Source of the DNA: Symbiodinium natans | Taxonomy: Eukaryota > Sar > Dinophyceae > Suessiales > Symbiodiniaceae | Direction: 5' to 3' | NCBI GenBank assembly: GCA_905221605.1 | Contig: CAJNDS010002200.1 | Location: 69,287-133,286, forward strand | Length of the DNA: 64,000 nucleotides | In this document: positions 1 through 12,388 of the stretch, piece by piece | How positions within the stretch are numbered: the first letter of the stretch is position 1 | Layout: every line of letters begins with the position of its first letter | The notes under the pieces: model-generated | The model's database searches: none | The model's input: the letters and a program-made list of their open reading frames with translations, nothing else | What the model was told of the DNA's origin: nothing | Made by a program: the position numbers and the translations under genes

Positions 1-232
1 GTTAGGGTTTAGGGTTTAGGTCATTCATTGTCAGAGAACGGTTTGGCATACAAGTGCCTCTGAGCCGGGCAGAAGGTTGCAATATTTATGGGAGGGGAGC
101 CACCCTCAAACCCTAAATCCTAAACCCCAAACCCTAAACCCTAAACCCTCACCCTAAACCCTAAACCCTAAACCCTAAACCCTAAACCCTAAACCCTAAA
201 CCCTAAACCCTAAACCCCCAAACTGTTGCAGC

Positions 233-3200
233 CACAAAGCCGTCGCGGCAGAGCGCGGCGAAGGCGTTCGCTGAAGCCTGGCTTCGGCTTTCCTTTTTGG
301 AGCCCCAAGCCTACTTTTGGTAGGTTGCCTAATGAATCCTGGGTTTAGGGTTTAGGGTTTAGGGTTTAGGGTTTAGGGTTTAGGGTTTAGGGTTTAGGGT
401 TTAGGGTTCAGGGTTTCGGGCTAGAACTGGTTTTTATACTTAGAGCGTACAAGAGATGGGTTTGTGGTTCGTAAGGCCGGGTTCATACGCGGATCCCCAA
501 ACTGCCTATATGGGAACTTACTTGGATGTTCACAAGTACCAAATATCTTATCAATCGGGGGTCTTCCTCTGAAGGGACCTACGACTTCCTCTTTCAATAC
601 TGCTCACGAAGGCTCCCCAAGTTTCTCCACAGTTTGAGGTTCGGGAAAAGGGTGTGAGGGCTTTGGGCTTTGGGTTTAGGGTTTTGCGTTTAGGGGGAAG
701 ACACAACAGGAGAAAATGTGCTGCTAGCACACATGACGCAACCTGCGACTGAACCTCAGAACCCCCAAGCCCCGAAACCCTAAACCCTAAACCCTAAACC
801 CTAAGCCCTAAACCCTAAGCCCTAAACCCTAACCCTAAACCCTAAACCCTGAAGGCCGACGCCCCCCAAAAACCTCGCGGGCGCCTGGATCTGCCGGACG
901 CCCCGTAGGCGAGCCTCTTTGCGCTATGGCAGTGTGTTGGGCTTAGGATTGTGTAGGCTCTAGGTCTTGGTGCCCAGAAAACCAGGGAAGAGGGTTCAGG
1001 GTCAAGGGGGTTCAGAAGGCCCCTAAGCCTTAAACAAGAGAACAAGGACACCAGTCAGCACCCTGGGTTCGACTCTCTGGATACGGCCTAGCCCAGGGGG
1101 TTAAGGGTTTAGAGCTTAGGGTTTACTCTTTAGGGAGGGTTCAGGGTTTCGGGTTATCGGGTAGTGATGTACCTATGCATTTTCCCCATACGCAGCCAAA
1201 GCCTGAGGGTTTATGGTTTTAGGGTTTTCCATGCCGAAGATCCCCTAGATCACCCCTAATCACCCCTAAACAACCCCAAATCCCTGATCCCTGAAACCCT
1301 AAACCCCAAAAAGCCCTGAAAGCCCTAGTCCCTAGCCGTCCCAAAACCTTCAACCCCCAAACTCGCCTCTATTCTCTGTGCCTCTCTCGCTCGCTCGCTC
1401 GCTCTCTCTCTCCTCTCTTTCTCTCTCTCTCCTCTCCCTCCCTCCTCTCTCTCTCCTCTCCCTCCCTCCTCTCTCTCTCTCCTCTCTCTCTCTCTCTATC
1501 TTTTTCTATCTCTTTATCTATCTCTCTCTCTCTCTCTCTCTCGCCCTCTTGCTCCCTCAAGCCCAGCAAACTCAAAAGAAAACTCAAAGCCCCCACCACC
1601 CACCCCCCCCCCCCACCCCCCGAAAGAAAGAAACACAACACTAAAAAACACACAACAAGCACAATACTGATAACTAAAGTAACTAAAACATGCTCTGAAC
1701 CTCGACCTCCCGCCAAAGCCTGAACTCAAAACCCCAGACGCCTCCAAAACCCTAGCTTTCAAACGCCAAGCCCTTTAAACAACCTACCTAACTCTGAAAA
1801 ACTGGGGTACCCCTAAACCCTTAACCCTAAAACCATCAACCCCTAACTTTATGAAAACTCGAAAACCACGGTGAGAGTAGCCCAAAGCGCTTATCCCACT
1901 TACCCTCGGACTCTGAACCATCCTGAACCCTGAAATCCTAAAACCTTACAACCCTACAACCCTACACCCGAAACCCTAAACCTAAACCCTAAACCCTAAA
2001 CCCTAAACCCTAAACCCTAAACCCTAAACCCTAAACCCTAAACCCTAAACCCTAAACCCTAAACCCTAAACCCTAAACCCTCAACCCTCGGCTTGGCCTC
2101 GACTGCGCTGCTGTCTCCTCCCGAAATGGCCTGGACTTCGGCCCCCCAGGAAGTTTAGAGGTTCAGGGTTCAGGGTTCAGGGTTCAGGGTTTAGGTTTAG
2201 GGTTCAGGATTTAGGGTTTAGGGTTTAGGGTTTAGGGTTTAGGGTTTAGGGTTTGGGGTTTAGGGTTTAGGGTTTAGGGTTTAGGGTTTAGGGTTCAGGA
2301 TTTAGGGTCCAGGGTTCAGGGTTCAGGGTTTAGGGTTTAGGGTTTAGGGTTTAGGGTTTAGGGTTTAGAGTTTAGGGTTTAGGGTTTAGGGTTTAGGGTT
2401 TAGGGTTTAGGGTTTGAGAAGTTTCAGGGTTCGGGTGCCCTAAACCCTCAAACCCGCAACCTTAACTATTGGAGCTCATTGGTCTTTGCCTCGGTGCTTC
2501 TTCTAGCTTTACGGGGTAGGGTTTCTTTAGATTTTTGTTTAAGGTCTGTTTTCAAACAGCGTATCTTGCAGTGACAGGGTTTAGGGTTTGGATTTGGGCT
2601 TTGGGCTTTAGGGTTTAGGGTTTAGGGTTTAGGGTTTGGGCTTTAGGGTTTAGGGTCTAAGGTTTTGAGGGTTCAGAGCTTTCTTGTAAAAAGAAAAACG
2701 GAAACATGCCACGACGGCGCTGGCAAGCTGGGTGATGCAAGCTGTGCATGCTGCTACTGTCAAGGTGTTGCTCCGCACTCCACCCAAATCCGAGCAACTC
2801 TACTCCAACGCCTTCATAGGGTTTAGGGCTTCGGCTTAGCGTTCTTTAGGGCTTTAGGTCTCTTTGAGGCTTTAAACTACTTTAGGGGTTCTTTCGGGTT
2901 TCCAGTGTCTTAGGGTTTGGGGTTTAGGGTTTAGGGTTTAGGGTTTGGGGTTTAGGGTTCAAGGACTTGCCTCACCCCAGGTCACGACGGAGCCGTCGTC
3001 CCTGAGAGCTGCGAAGGCGTACTTGGAGGCTTGGATGTCCTGCAGGTCTAGGCTGGGAGTGTGAGGGTTTAGGGTTTAGGGTTTAGGGTTTAGGGTTTAG
3101 GGTTTAGGGTTTAGGGTTTAGGGTTTAGGGTTTAGGGTTTAGGGTTTAGGGTTTAGGGTTTAGGGTTTAGGGTTTAGGGTTTAGGGTTTAGGGTTTAGGG

Positions 3201-5438
3201 TTTAGGGGTTGGGGTTTAGGGCCCCCGAAACCACCTGGTTTCAGAGGATTGTGTTGTTTCTGCAGATTGAGCCCTCAACCTACGACTGCCCACCCTCCCC
3301 GAAGTGAGCAAAACCTTTTTTGAACCCTGAACCCCAAACCCTGACCCCAACTAAAAGCCTAAACCCGACACCCTATAGCCAAGACTCGAAATTCCCCCGC
3401 ACTACTTGGAAGCCCTTTTGACTTCGTAAGTAGGGTTAGTAAGGTGGGTTATGGGGAGTTATCCTCGGAATTAAACGGGATGTCTTCTTTCTTCAGACGG
3501 GCCTACTCTGGGCCTGGCCAACCAAAGCAAGAAGGCCCAAATGAGATTCTATAAACGCCTCGTCGAAACCTTATTTCGGGTAGGCGGGGCGGGGGGGGGG
3601 GGGGGGGGGTGGGTGAAGCAGGTTAGATCCGTTGAATCACACCAACCGCTAAACGCCTCCAAATCCCTACACACGCTAAGGCCCTGAAACTTTCTTGGGG
3701 CCCAAATTAATCCAAAAAAGGGTTTTATGGTCCTTATACCTTAACAGGAATCATGTAGCTAGGGTAATTTCCCCCCCCCCCCCCCCCCCCCGATTTTAAA
3801 CCCTAGATCCTACAACTCTAAACCGACACCAACACCAACCCCCCCCAAACCCCACTAAACCCTAAACACGGCCCCAAACCCTAACCCCAAGCCCGAAACC
3901 CTAAACCCTCAAGGTTCGGGCCACTCCTCCACCTGGCGAAGCTGCTCTCGGACCAGGCGGCTGTCGCCACCGCCACACGACTCGCCCCAGGTCACCACGG
4001 ATCCATTCTCGCGGCGGCTTGGGGTTTGGGGTTTAGGGTTTAGGGTTTAAGGTTTAGGTTTTAGGGTTTAGGGTTTATGGTTTAGGGTCTAGGGTTTAGG
4101 GTTTGAAGTTCAGGTTAGGGCGGATTTAGGGTTTATAGGGTCCTTATTGGGTTTTAATAAGTTGTTTATAGGGTTTGTAAGGTTTAAAAGGGTTTGCAGG
4201 GTTTCTAGGTTTATGAGGATTATAGGGCTTTATGAGTTTTTATAGGGTTTATAGGGTCTAGAAACATACTTCCTGTGCTATGACACACTCTCGCACTCCG
4301 TCAAGACGGCCCTAAACCCTAAACCTAAACCCCAAACCCTAAACCCCAAACCCTAAACCCCAAACCCTAAACCCTAAACCCCAAACCCTGACCCCAAACA
4401 CCCTAAACCCCAAACCCTAAACCCGATGGCCCGCTATAGCCCTCCTTCAAGATGGCCGCGAAGGCGCGCTCGCCGGCCCGGATCCGCTGCACGCCGCGGA
4501 GCTCCTCCTCGACGGCTTCGCTGTCCCCGCCACAATCCTCGGAGTGAGGGTCTGAGGGTTTAGGGTTTAGGGTTTAGGGTTTAGGGCTTAGGGTTTAGGG
4601 TTTAGAATTAAAGGCATTTGTTGAGGTCTACGATACAGAATCAAGGGCCTTCCCTACTCCCACCCACCCCCTAAAGCTTAAACCCTGTTCCTCAAACTGA
4701 GACCACTGCCTACCACTATTGTGAGGGCGGCCCTAAACCCTAAACCGCAAACCCTAAGACCCTAAACCCTAAACCCTGAACCCCTAACCCTAACAACAAA
4801 AGATTGACACCTCCCCCTGAACCCCCAAACCCGAAACCCTAACCCTCAATGAGGGCTGATGGTTTGCGGATCAAGAGTGGGAGCCCTAAACCCTAAATCC
4901 TAAACCCTAAACCCTAAACCGCAAAAAGAAAAAAAGTCCTGGAGCAGACGCAGCCCGGGGGCAGGCGAGCCCCATGTGACCACCGAGCCGTCGCCAAGGA
5001 GGGCGGCAAACGCGAGCTCAGTGGCCTATACTGAACTTGAACCCAGCAAATAATAAACTTTTAGCTGTTTCTTAGGACCCTAAACCCTAAACCCTTACTC
5101 CTAAACCCTCCACCCTGATTACACCCTAAGCCCTTTCAAAAATTAAAACTATTCCCAAGTATCCCTAAGTGGCAGCCACGTGCCGAACATCCTTCAGCTC
5201 GTCTTGCACCTCGCTGGTGTCCCCGTCGTCATCTGCAACACACGAGGCCCCAAGAAACCCTAAACCCGAAACCCCAAACCCTACATCCTTTCGAAGCCTA
5301 AACTCTACAACCCTAAAATCTACAACCCTAAACCCTACACCCTAAACCCCAAACCCTAAGCCCCACAGCCCAATCAGATCCTCAGCCCCCGAAGGTCCCC
5401 AAAAAATTGCCTGCGCCCCACGCCACTGCAGACCCATC
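233..5438 (-). CDS. RCC1-like repeats, fourth block, continuing off the left edge
   Basis: Exons 5438-5411, 5232-5174, 5025-4963, 4537-4445, 4007-3930, 3039-2971, 2130-2098, 914-885 and 277-233 continue the repeat (DGSAVAWGA, DTSEVQDELKDVRHVAA, TELAFAALLGDGSVVTWG, CGGDSEAVEEELRGVQRI, DIQASKYAFAALRDDG, ISGGDSSAVE, ARLRGVRQIQ, ASANAFAALCRDGFV). The last exon ends at a GC donor at 232. No acceptor with a TWG-type continuation is visible in bases 1-230, so the next exon lies outside the window. Confidence 0.78.
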
Positions 5439-8400
5439 CTCTGGAGCGCGTGAGGGGCTTTAAGGGTTTAGGTTTTGGGGTTACGGTTAGGGGTTAAGGG
5501 TTAGAGGTTAAGGGTTAAGGTTTAAGGGTTAGGGGTTAAGGTTTAAGGGTTAAGGGTTTAGGGTGTAGGGCTTAGGGTTTAGAGTGTAGGGCTGTTGGTA
5601 AGTTTCGGGGGTGGGGGGGGGGTTCAAGGCGTAGTGTAGAGTTTGGGAGTTTGGGAGTTGGGTTTGGGGTTAAGAGTTCACGATTGAATGAGTTTTTACA
5701 ATGATTAGCCAGGAGCCTCGAAAGATTCCTCACGTATATGGGAGAGGAACCCCGCAATCAAAACCAATTGTCCTAGTATAGGATTGCACTCTGTAATTCA
5801 GAGGGAGAGAGATCCTAAAACATAACAAAGTCAAGGGTAAGTGAAATATTTTCGGCAACACGGAAATTCCTTCCTTTGGGAGGTTCTCGACATTTTGGTC
5901 CCTTTTGGGTTTCCTACTCTGTTGCGGAGCCTTTGTATCTAGGACATCCAAAAGGCATTAACTATGCTTTTGGGGTGTCCCAGAGATAGAGCCTCCTAAT
6001 CATTAATCATGGGGTTAAGGGTTTAGGGTTGGCATGTTCCCCTTATACTAACAGTCTTTATATTAATAGGGATGATAATAAGGGGTCTTATAATCCCCAT
6101 TAAGGACTGCCAGCATAAGGGGGAACATCCCAAGTTTAGGGTCTAGAGTAATGGGAGCTTTAGGGTCCTTTGGGGCCACCCCAACCCTGTCCTGGAGTAG
6201 CGCAGTGAAGGCGCAGTGAGATGCCGCAATCTGCCGCACTCCACGCAGCTGCGCCTGCACGTCGCAGCTGTCCCCGCCGAATGCCTGGGTCCGTGATTCT
6301 TTGGGGGGGGGGGGGGGCATTGCGGGTTTAAGCACCCAGGAGTTTCCGTGCAGAAACTTTCAGGACTTTAGGGACGTCAGGGAGTTTAGGGCTTATAGAG
6401 GCTAGCTCTCTGCTTTGCGCTGAGAGCTGATTTTCTGGGTTGCTGCGAAAGAGGACCGCCCTAATTGCTCTCTTTCAGCCCCAGCGTTGTTGAAAGCATC
6501 CCTGCTCTCTCAGGGCATCTAAGGGCCCCTGAGGAAACCTTCTAAACCTCCACTCCTGAACCTAAATTGAGAGTCTCTCTACATGGAGGGGCTGTCAGGA
6601 AGTAGCATAAGTCAGGTGACGCGTGCCCCAAGACCAGCTAGTGCAATAAGGGAGGCCACACCGAGAGGCATGCCCTGTAAGCCATACTTGAAGCTTCATG
6701 GTACTTATGAACCAACTTTCACTGTACTCATAACTGTACTCAGAACCATATTCGGGCACTTCAGGGGCTTATAAGTACAGTTACAAGTACAATTCTACTT
6801 GGTCAGTAACTACCATGAACCTCCAAGTACAAGACCTGCAAGCCGAAGCCCTGTACAAGCAGAATAAAAGCCTGGAAAGCCTTCTCAAGCCCTATAAAAC
6901 CCGCAAAGTCCTCCCTACCCCTGCACCCAACATAGCCCTTAGCCTAACATGGCGGATCCCCTAACCCCTAAACCCTAACCCTCTGGCCCCTGAACCCTAA
7001 GACCTAAACCCTAAATCCGAAACCCCAAACCCTAAACCCTAGACCCCCCCCCCCCCGCCCCCCCCCCCCCCCAAAAAAAAACCTCACAAAGGCCGGGCCA
7101 TCGCCTGGTCGCCCCAGGAGACGACGGAGCCGTCGCCAAGCACCGCCGCAAACGCGTACTTGGTGGCCTCTCTTTCGGGCTAAGCCCTACACCCTAAACC
7201 CTAAACCCTAAACCCTAAACCCTAAACCCTAAACCCTAAACCCTAAACCCTGAACCCAGGGCTTAGGTGGTCAGGGTTTAGCGGGCTGGGTTTTTGGTTT
7301 CAGGCCTCCGGATGGCTTGAAGTTGAAGAGGCTAAGGGCTTTCACGATTCTTGGGGCTTGGGGGGTTCTGGGCTCTACTATTTGCTTAAGAACCCCCTAA
7401 AAATGACAAATAATAGTCCCTATATCCCCTTATGAGGACGAATATTTTTCTATTTGTTAGGGGGTTCTTAAGCAATTGATAGGGCTTGGGAATGCCTGGT
7501 GGCAGCAGGATACGGGAGGGTCCGCAAGGGGTGGGGGGGTGTAGGTGACACAGGATTCCCCAACACTTCCGACATCCCCCCGTTGGTTCCCCAAGATGGT
7601 TTGGGTTGAGGATTTAGGATTTAGGATTTAGGATTTAGGGTTTAGGGTTTAGGGTTTAGGGTTTAGGGTTTAGGGTTTAGGGTTTAGGGTTTAGGGTTTA
7701 GGGTTTAGGGAAATCTTGGCTACGACTCCTGAGGGCCCCTTGAGCTAGGGACAGCTTTCCCCTATGAAACAAACCGTGCACAGTTCTGCAAGGCTTGGCT
7801 CCTTAGGCTTTGGGGGGCTTGGGATTTACGGTGCTTTCTTCTTGCTGCACATGCTCCAGATTCCTGGTTGGAACCCCGAGAGCTCGATTCCACAGGCCCT
7901 GAACACCTCCAGAACCGACCCCAAAACCCCAGAGCCTGAGCCGTTAGTTATCAAACCCCCTAAACGCCTACACCGCCGCCGTATGCAAACAATAGACTCC
8001 CCAAACCCCACAGCCCGAACCCCGAATTCCGAAACCCTATAAGGCCTAAACCCTCCTCAACCCCAATTGAACCTGAACCCTGAACCCTGAACCCTGAACC
8101 CTGAACCCTGAACCCTGAACACTGAACCCTAAACCCTAACCCTAAACCCTAAACCCTAAACCCCAAACCTCAAACCCTAAACCCTAAACCCTAAACCCTA
8201 AACCCTAAACCCTAAACCCTAGACCCTAAACCCTAAACCCTAAACCCTAAACCCTAGACCCCTAAACCCTGAACGCTGACTGCCTGGATCTGCTTGACGC
8301 CCTTCAGGCGGTCTGCAACGGCAGAGCAGTCGCCGCCGTGGCGGAGTGCTCCCCAGGTCTTGGCCCAGAAGAGGGGCACGGGCTTGCTAGAAATTCGGTT

Positions 8401-8585
8401 TTGGGGGTTTAGGGTTTAGGGTTTAGGCATTAGGGTTCAGGGTTCAGGGGTGTAGAGTTTAGCGTGTAGGGACAAGGGCGTCGGGTTTGGCGTCTGACTA
8501 GGGTGGAGGGTGGAGGGGGATTAGGGCTTAGGGTTTACCCCTCAACCCTAAACCCTAAACCCCAACCATTCGGGGGTAGGGGGTA

Positions 8586-8622
<37 letters not shown>

Positions 8623-11600
8623 GGAGCGACATTAGGGCTTAGAACCCCCTAAACCCTAAACCATTAGGGGAACGGGATAGGGTTTAGGCAGGGTGAGGTC
8701 CCCAATACAGAGGAGAGAACCTTGGGTCCGACTCTGATCATAGTTAGCTCTCAAGATTATAAACCCTAAACGGCCTAAACCCCAACCCTAAACCCTAAAC
8801 CCTAAACCCTCAACTCTCAACCCTAAACCTTGAACCGAACCCTTTTCAACGTAGAGTATATCAGACAAGATAATGAGCAGATAACTTAGTGCACATTCAA
8901 ATCATAGCGAACACATGAAAGCTCAATCTAAACGATAAGAAGATGCCCGCATCAGAAACACACTGTGCAAGTTGTGCTTCATACGTTGCTTACAATATCT
9001 TTGAGTGCACTCTGCGAATCAGATCGATCGTGATGATTTTCGGAGTCTCGTATCCAAGTTGCCAGCAGGAGCAGCAAACTCTATATGGGCATTTCCCACA
9101 ATAGGAGTACCCCTTTTATACCCCAAATAGAATAGGATCCCCTTAAAGGGACCCTCAAAAAGGGTACCCCTATTTTTGGAAACCCATATATGGTGGAACA
9201 GAGCTTTGCTTGGAGGTTCATGGTACCGATTAACCAACTATATCTATACTTAAAACCCACTTATGAGCCCCTTAAGTGCCCTAATATGGATATAAGTACA
9301 GTTATCATCAGTACAGTTATATTCGGTTCATAAACCCTAAACCCTAAACCCTAAACCCTAAACCCTCAACCCTAAACCCCACAGAGGTACCATGAACCTC
9401 CAATTTGGGGTTGTAGCTGAGAGGCCACTACGGAGCCATCGCGCTTCAAAGCAGCGAAGGCATAGCCAGCTGCTTGAATTTGGATGACCTCGCGCAGCGA
9501 GTCCTTCACCGACGAGCCTGGGGTTTAGGGTTTAGGGTTTAGGGTTTAGGGTTTAGGGTTTAGGGTTTAGGGTTTAGGGTTTAGGGTTTAGGGTTTAGGG
9601 TTTACGGTTTAGGGTTTCGGTTGCCCAGTAACCTAGGATTAAAAAGGGTGCCCGTCTTTTTGGCTTAAAGGTGTTTAGAAGGGAGCCTCAGCCCCCCCCC
9701 CCCCCCCCCCCGCACTCGGAAACCGGAAGAAGACCCTGACACGCAACCAGGCCCAGGCATCCAGCAAAAAAAATGCCTGCCTGGAAATGACCGGGTCTTG
9801 TGTTGCTGTGGCCGATTCTCCGGCTATTTGTTTGCAATTTTGTCCTCGCACCGCCCTCAGAAGTAGGCGCAAGGGAGGAATCATCTGATTGCGAACCCGG
9901 ACTTAGCCAAAAAAAATCTAGTCCTTGGTCCTACGCGTGGGTAACCAAACGCACCCAAAACCCTTAAGCAAACCCTAAACCCGAAACCCTAAACCCTATT
10001 TCGTTAATTTTGGGGAACCTTGATCAGCCGAAACCTCACACTATAGCCTTCAGGGCTCAGGGTCAATCAAAATCTCCCAGCCGAAGTGGGCCCCAAACTA
10101 GGGTTTCCAGGCGCAATTTGGCTTAGGGCTTCGGAAGACTTAAGCCCTGCTTGCACTCCGAGTTGAGCTCCTACAAAAGCACGCCAGTGGGTTAAATCAG
10201 ACCAAACCCTAAACCCTAAACCCTATACCCTAAACCCTAATTACACTCTAAAGCCTAAACCCTAAACCCTAAGCCCTAAGCCCCAAGCCCTAAGCCTAAA
10301 CCCTCAACCCTCAACCCGAAACCCTAAGCCGAGGTGCTGTCACCACCTCCTGGGCCGCCCCAGGAGACGACGGAACCGTCACAACGGAGGGCAGCAAAGG
10401 CCTGTAAGGGATCTTGCTACGCTTTCCACGGGAGTTAGGGTTTGGGGTTCTTTGGTTTAGGCCTAAAGTTTGGGGTTTGGGGTTTGGGATTTAGGGTTTA
10501 GGATTTGGGGTGGAAAGCCCTGGGTTTTGGGGGGTCTGTTTCAGGACTTTGAAGGTAGTATAAGGCCCATATTAAATTATCAGGATAAAATTCAGGGGAA
10601 CCTCTTACTGTACAACAGTAGGGGTACAAGTTCTAATCCCTTGAGGCTTGATCAAGCGACATCACTGTAATGTTTGCGCTTCGCCGGCAAGGAAGCCCTT
10701 AAATGGCCCTGGGCGGCCCTCAACCTCCTAAATTTGCCTGCAACAGCCCGAGCCCCACCAAACATGAGTACGAGATCGAATTTGGAAAGTCAAAGCTTTC
10801 GGTCAAAACCGTCGATCACTACGTTATTGGCATCCAAACCCTATGCAATTTCTACAAGTCCAAACCCAAGCTAATGAGCCCTAGTATCGGGTTTAGGGCT
10901 TAGGGTTTAGGATTTAGGGTTTGATTTTTAGGGTTTACGGTTTCTAACCCAAGAGCCCGAGTATTGGGTTTAGGGAGCGCGATCTAATGGTCCCTAGCTG
11001 CGACCCGTTGGTTGGGCATCGAGCGCCTCGATGGTTGCCTGGATTTGCTGCACATCCTTGGCGCCGGATTCTTCGGCAGGGTGCACGGTTTAGGGCTTAG
11101 GGTTTGGGGCTTGGGGTTTAGGGTTTGGGGTTTGGGGTAGAGGGGTTCGGCTTTGGGGTTCGGGGTTTAGAAATTCGGGTTTAGGGTTTAGGGGGTTCAG
11201 GGGGGTATAGGGTTTAAGCTTGAGGGCGTAGGCACTATTGTTGCGGGGCTCACAGGGCATCGACAGCCTGCATCAGCAAAACAAGAGGCCCAGTTCGACA
11301 AAGCCCCATGGTACTTATTGACCAAATAGAACTGTACTTGGAACTGTACTTATAACCATATTGGGGCACTTCAGGGCCGTAGAAGTGGGTTATGAGTACA
11401 GTTATAGCTGGTTCATAAGTACCCCTAAACCCTAAACCCTAAACCCTAAACCCTATACCCTAAACCCTAAACCCTAAACCCTAAACCCCATAGTACACCC
11501 TACACTCTGAAGCTTCCCCTAGACACAACGAGCCCAAGGCTCTTGCAGCCCTAAACCCTGAACCCGAAACCCTAAACCCTAAACCCTTAACCCTAAACCC

Positions 11601-12356
11601 TAAACACTAAACCCTGCCCAGGGCTCTTGCAGCTGCTCCAATACTCCGCTGCTGTCCCCGCCGAAGTCGGCGTGGCCCCAGGCGACCACGGAACCATCGC
11701 CGTAGAGGGCCGCAAAGGCCTCAGGGTTCGGGGTTTAGGGTTTAGGGTTTGGGGTTTAGGGTTTAGGGTTTAGGGATCAAGCCGCAAAGGCCTCTCCGTG
11801 CTTCTCTAGGGTTTAGGGCTTATAAGGGTTCAGGGTTTAGGGCTCTTAGGGTTTAGGGAGAAGAATGGCCCTGACTGGATAGGGTTTGTGGTAAAGGGGC
11901 TCGCATCGGAAGAAGCCGCCCAAGAAGCCACAAGCAACCCCAAAACCCTAAACCTGAAACCCTCAATCCAACCCACTAGCTCTGCAAAATGTGAGGCTCA
12001 TGGGGGGGGTCTTCCACTAGGATGGCCCTTAAAAGCCTCTGAAAAATATTCCTGAACATGATACTCTTAAACCCCACTAAGGGAAGATATCAAATATCTA
12101 TAGCCTGGACCCTGCACATCAACCATAAGGCCTATAAACTAACCCTAAACCCTAAACCCTAAACCCTAAACCCTAAACCCTAAACCCTAAACCCTAAACC
12201 CTAAACCCTAAACCCTAAACCCCGAGTTCAGGGGAGCCCAGTCACGCCTTGGCAGTGGCGGCTACCTGGATAGGGCCAGTCTGATAGCTGAGCACATCCT
12301 TAGTCGGGCATGTGGGGGGTTTAGGGGTTTAGGGTTTAGGGTTTAGGGTTTAGGGT

Positions 12357-12388
<32 letters not shown>

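Noticed and set aside
1-420. A true chromosome end, suggested by the TTTAGGG/CCCTAAA at the left edge
   Set aside because: The motif occurs in both orientations all along the window and between exons of one gene, so these are interstitial arrays.
5572-6335. Three minus-strand open frames as small genes
   Set aside because: Only 6284-6192 is real coding sequence (an RCC1-like exon); the rest is intron, a B element and a G run read through by chance.
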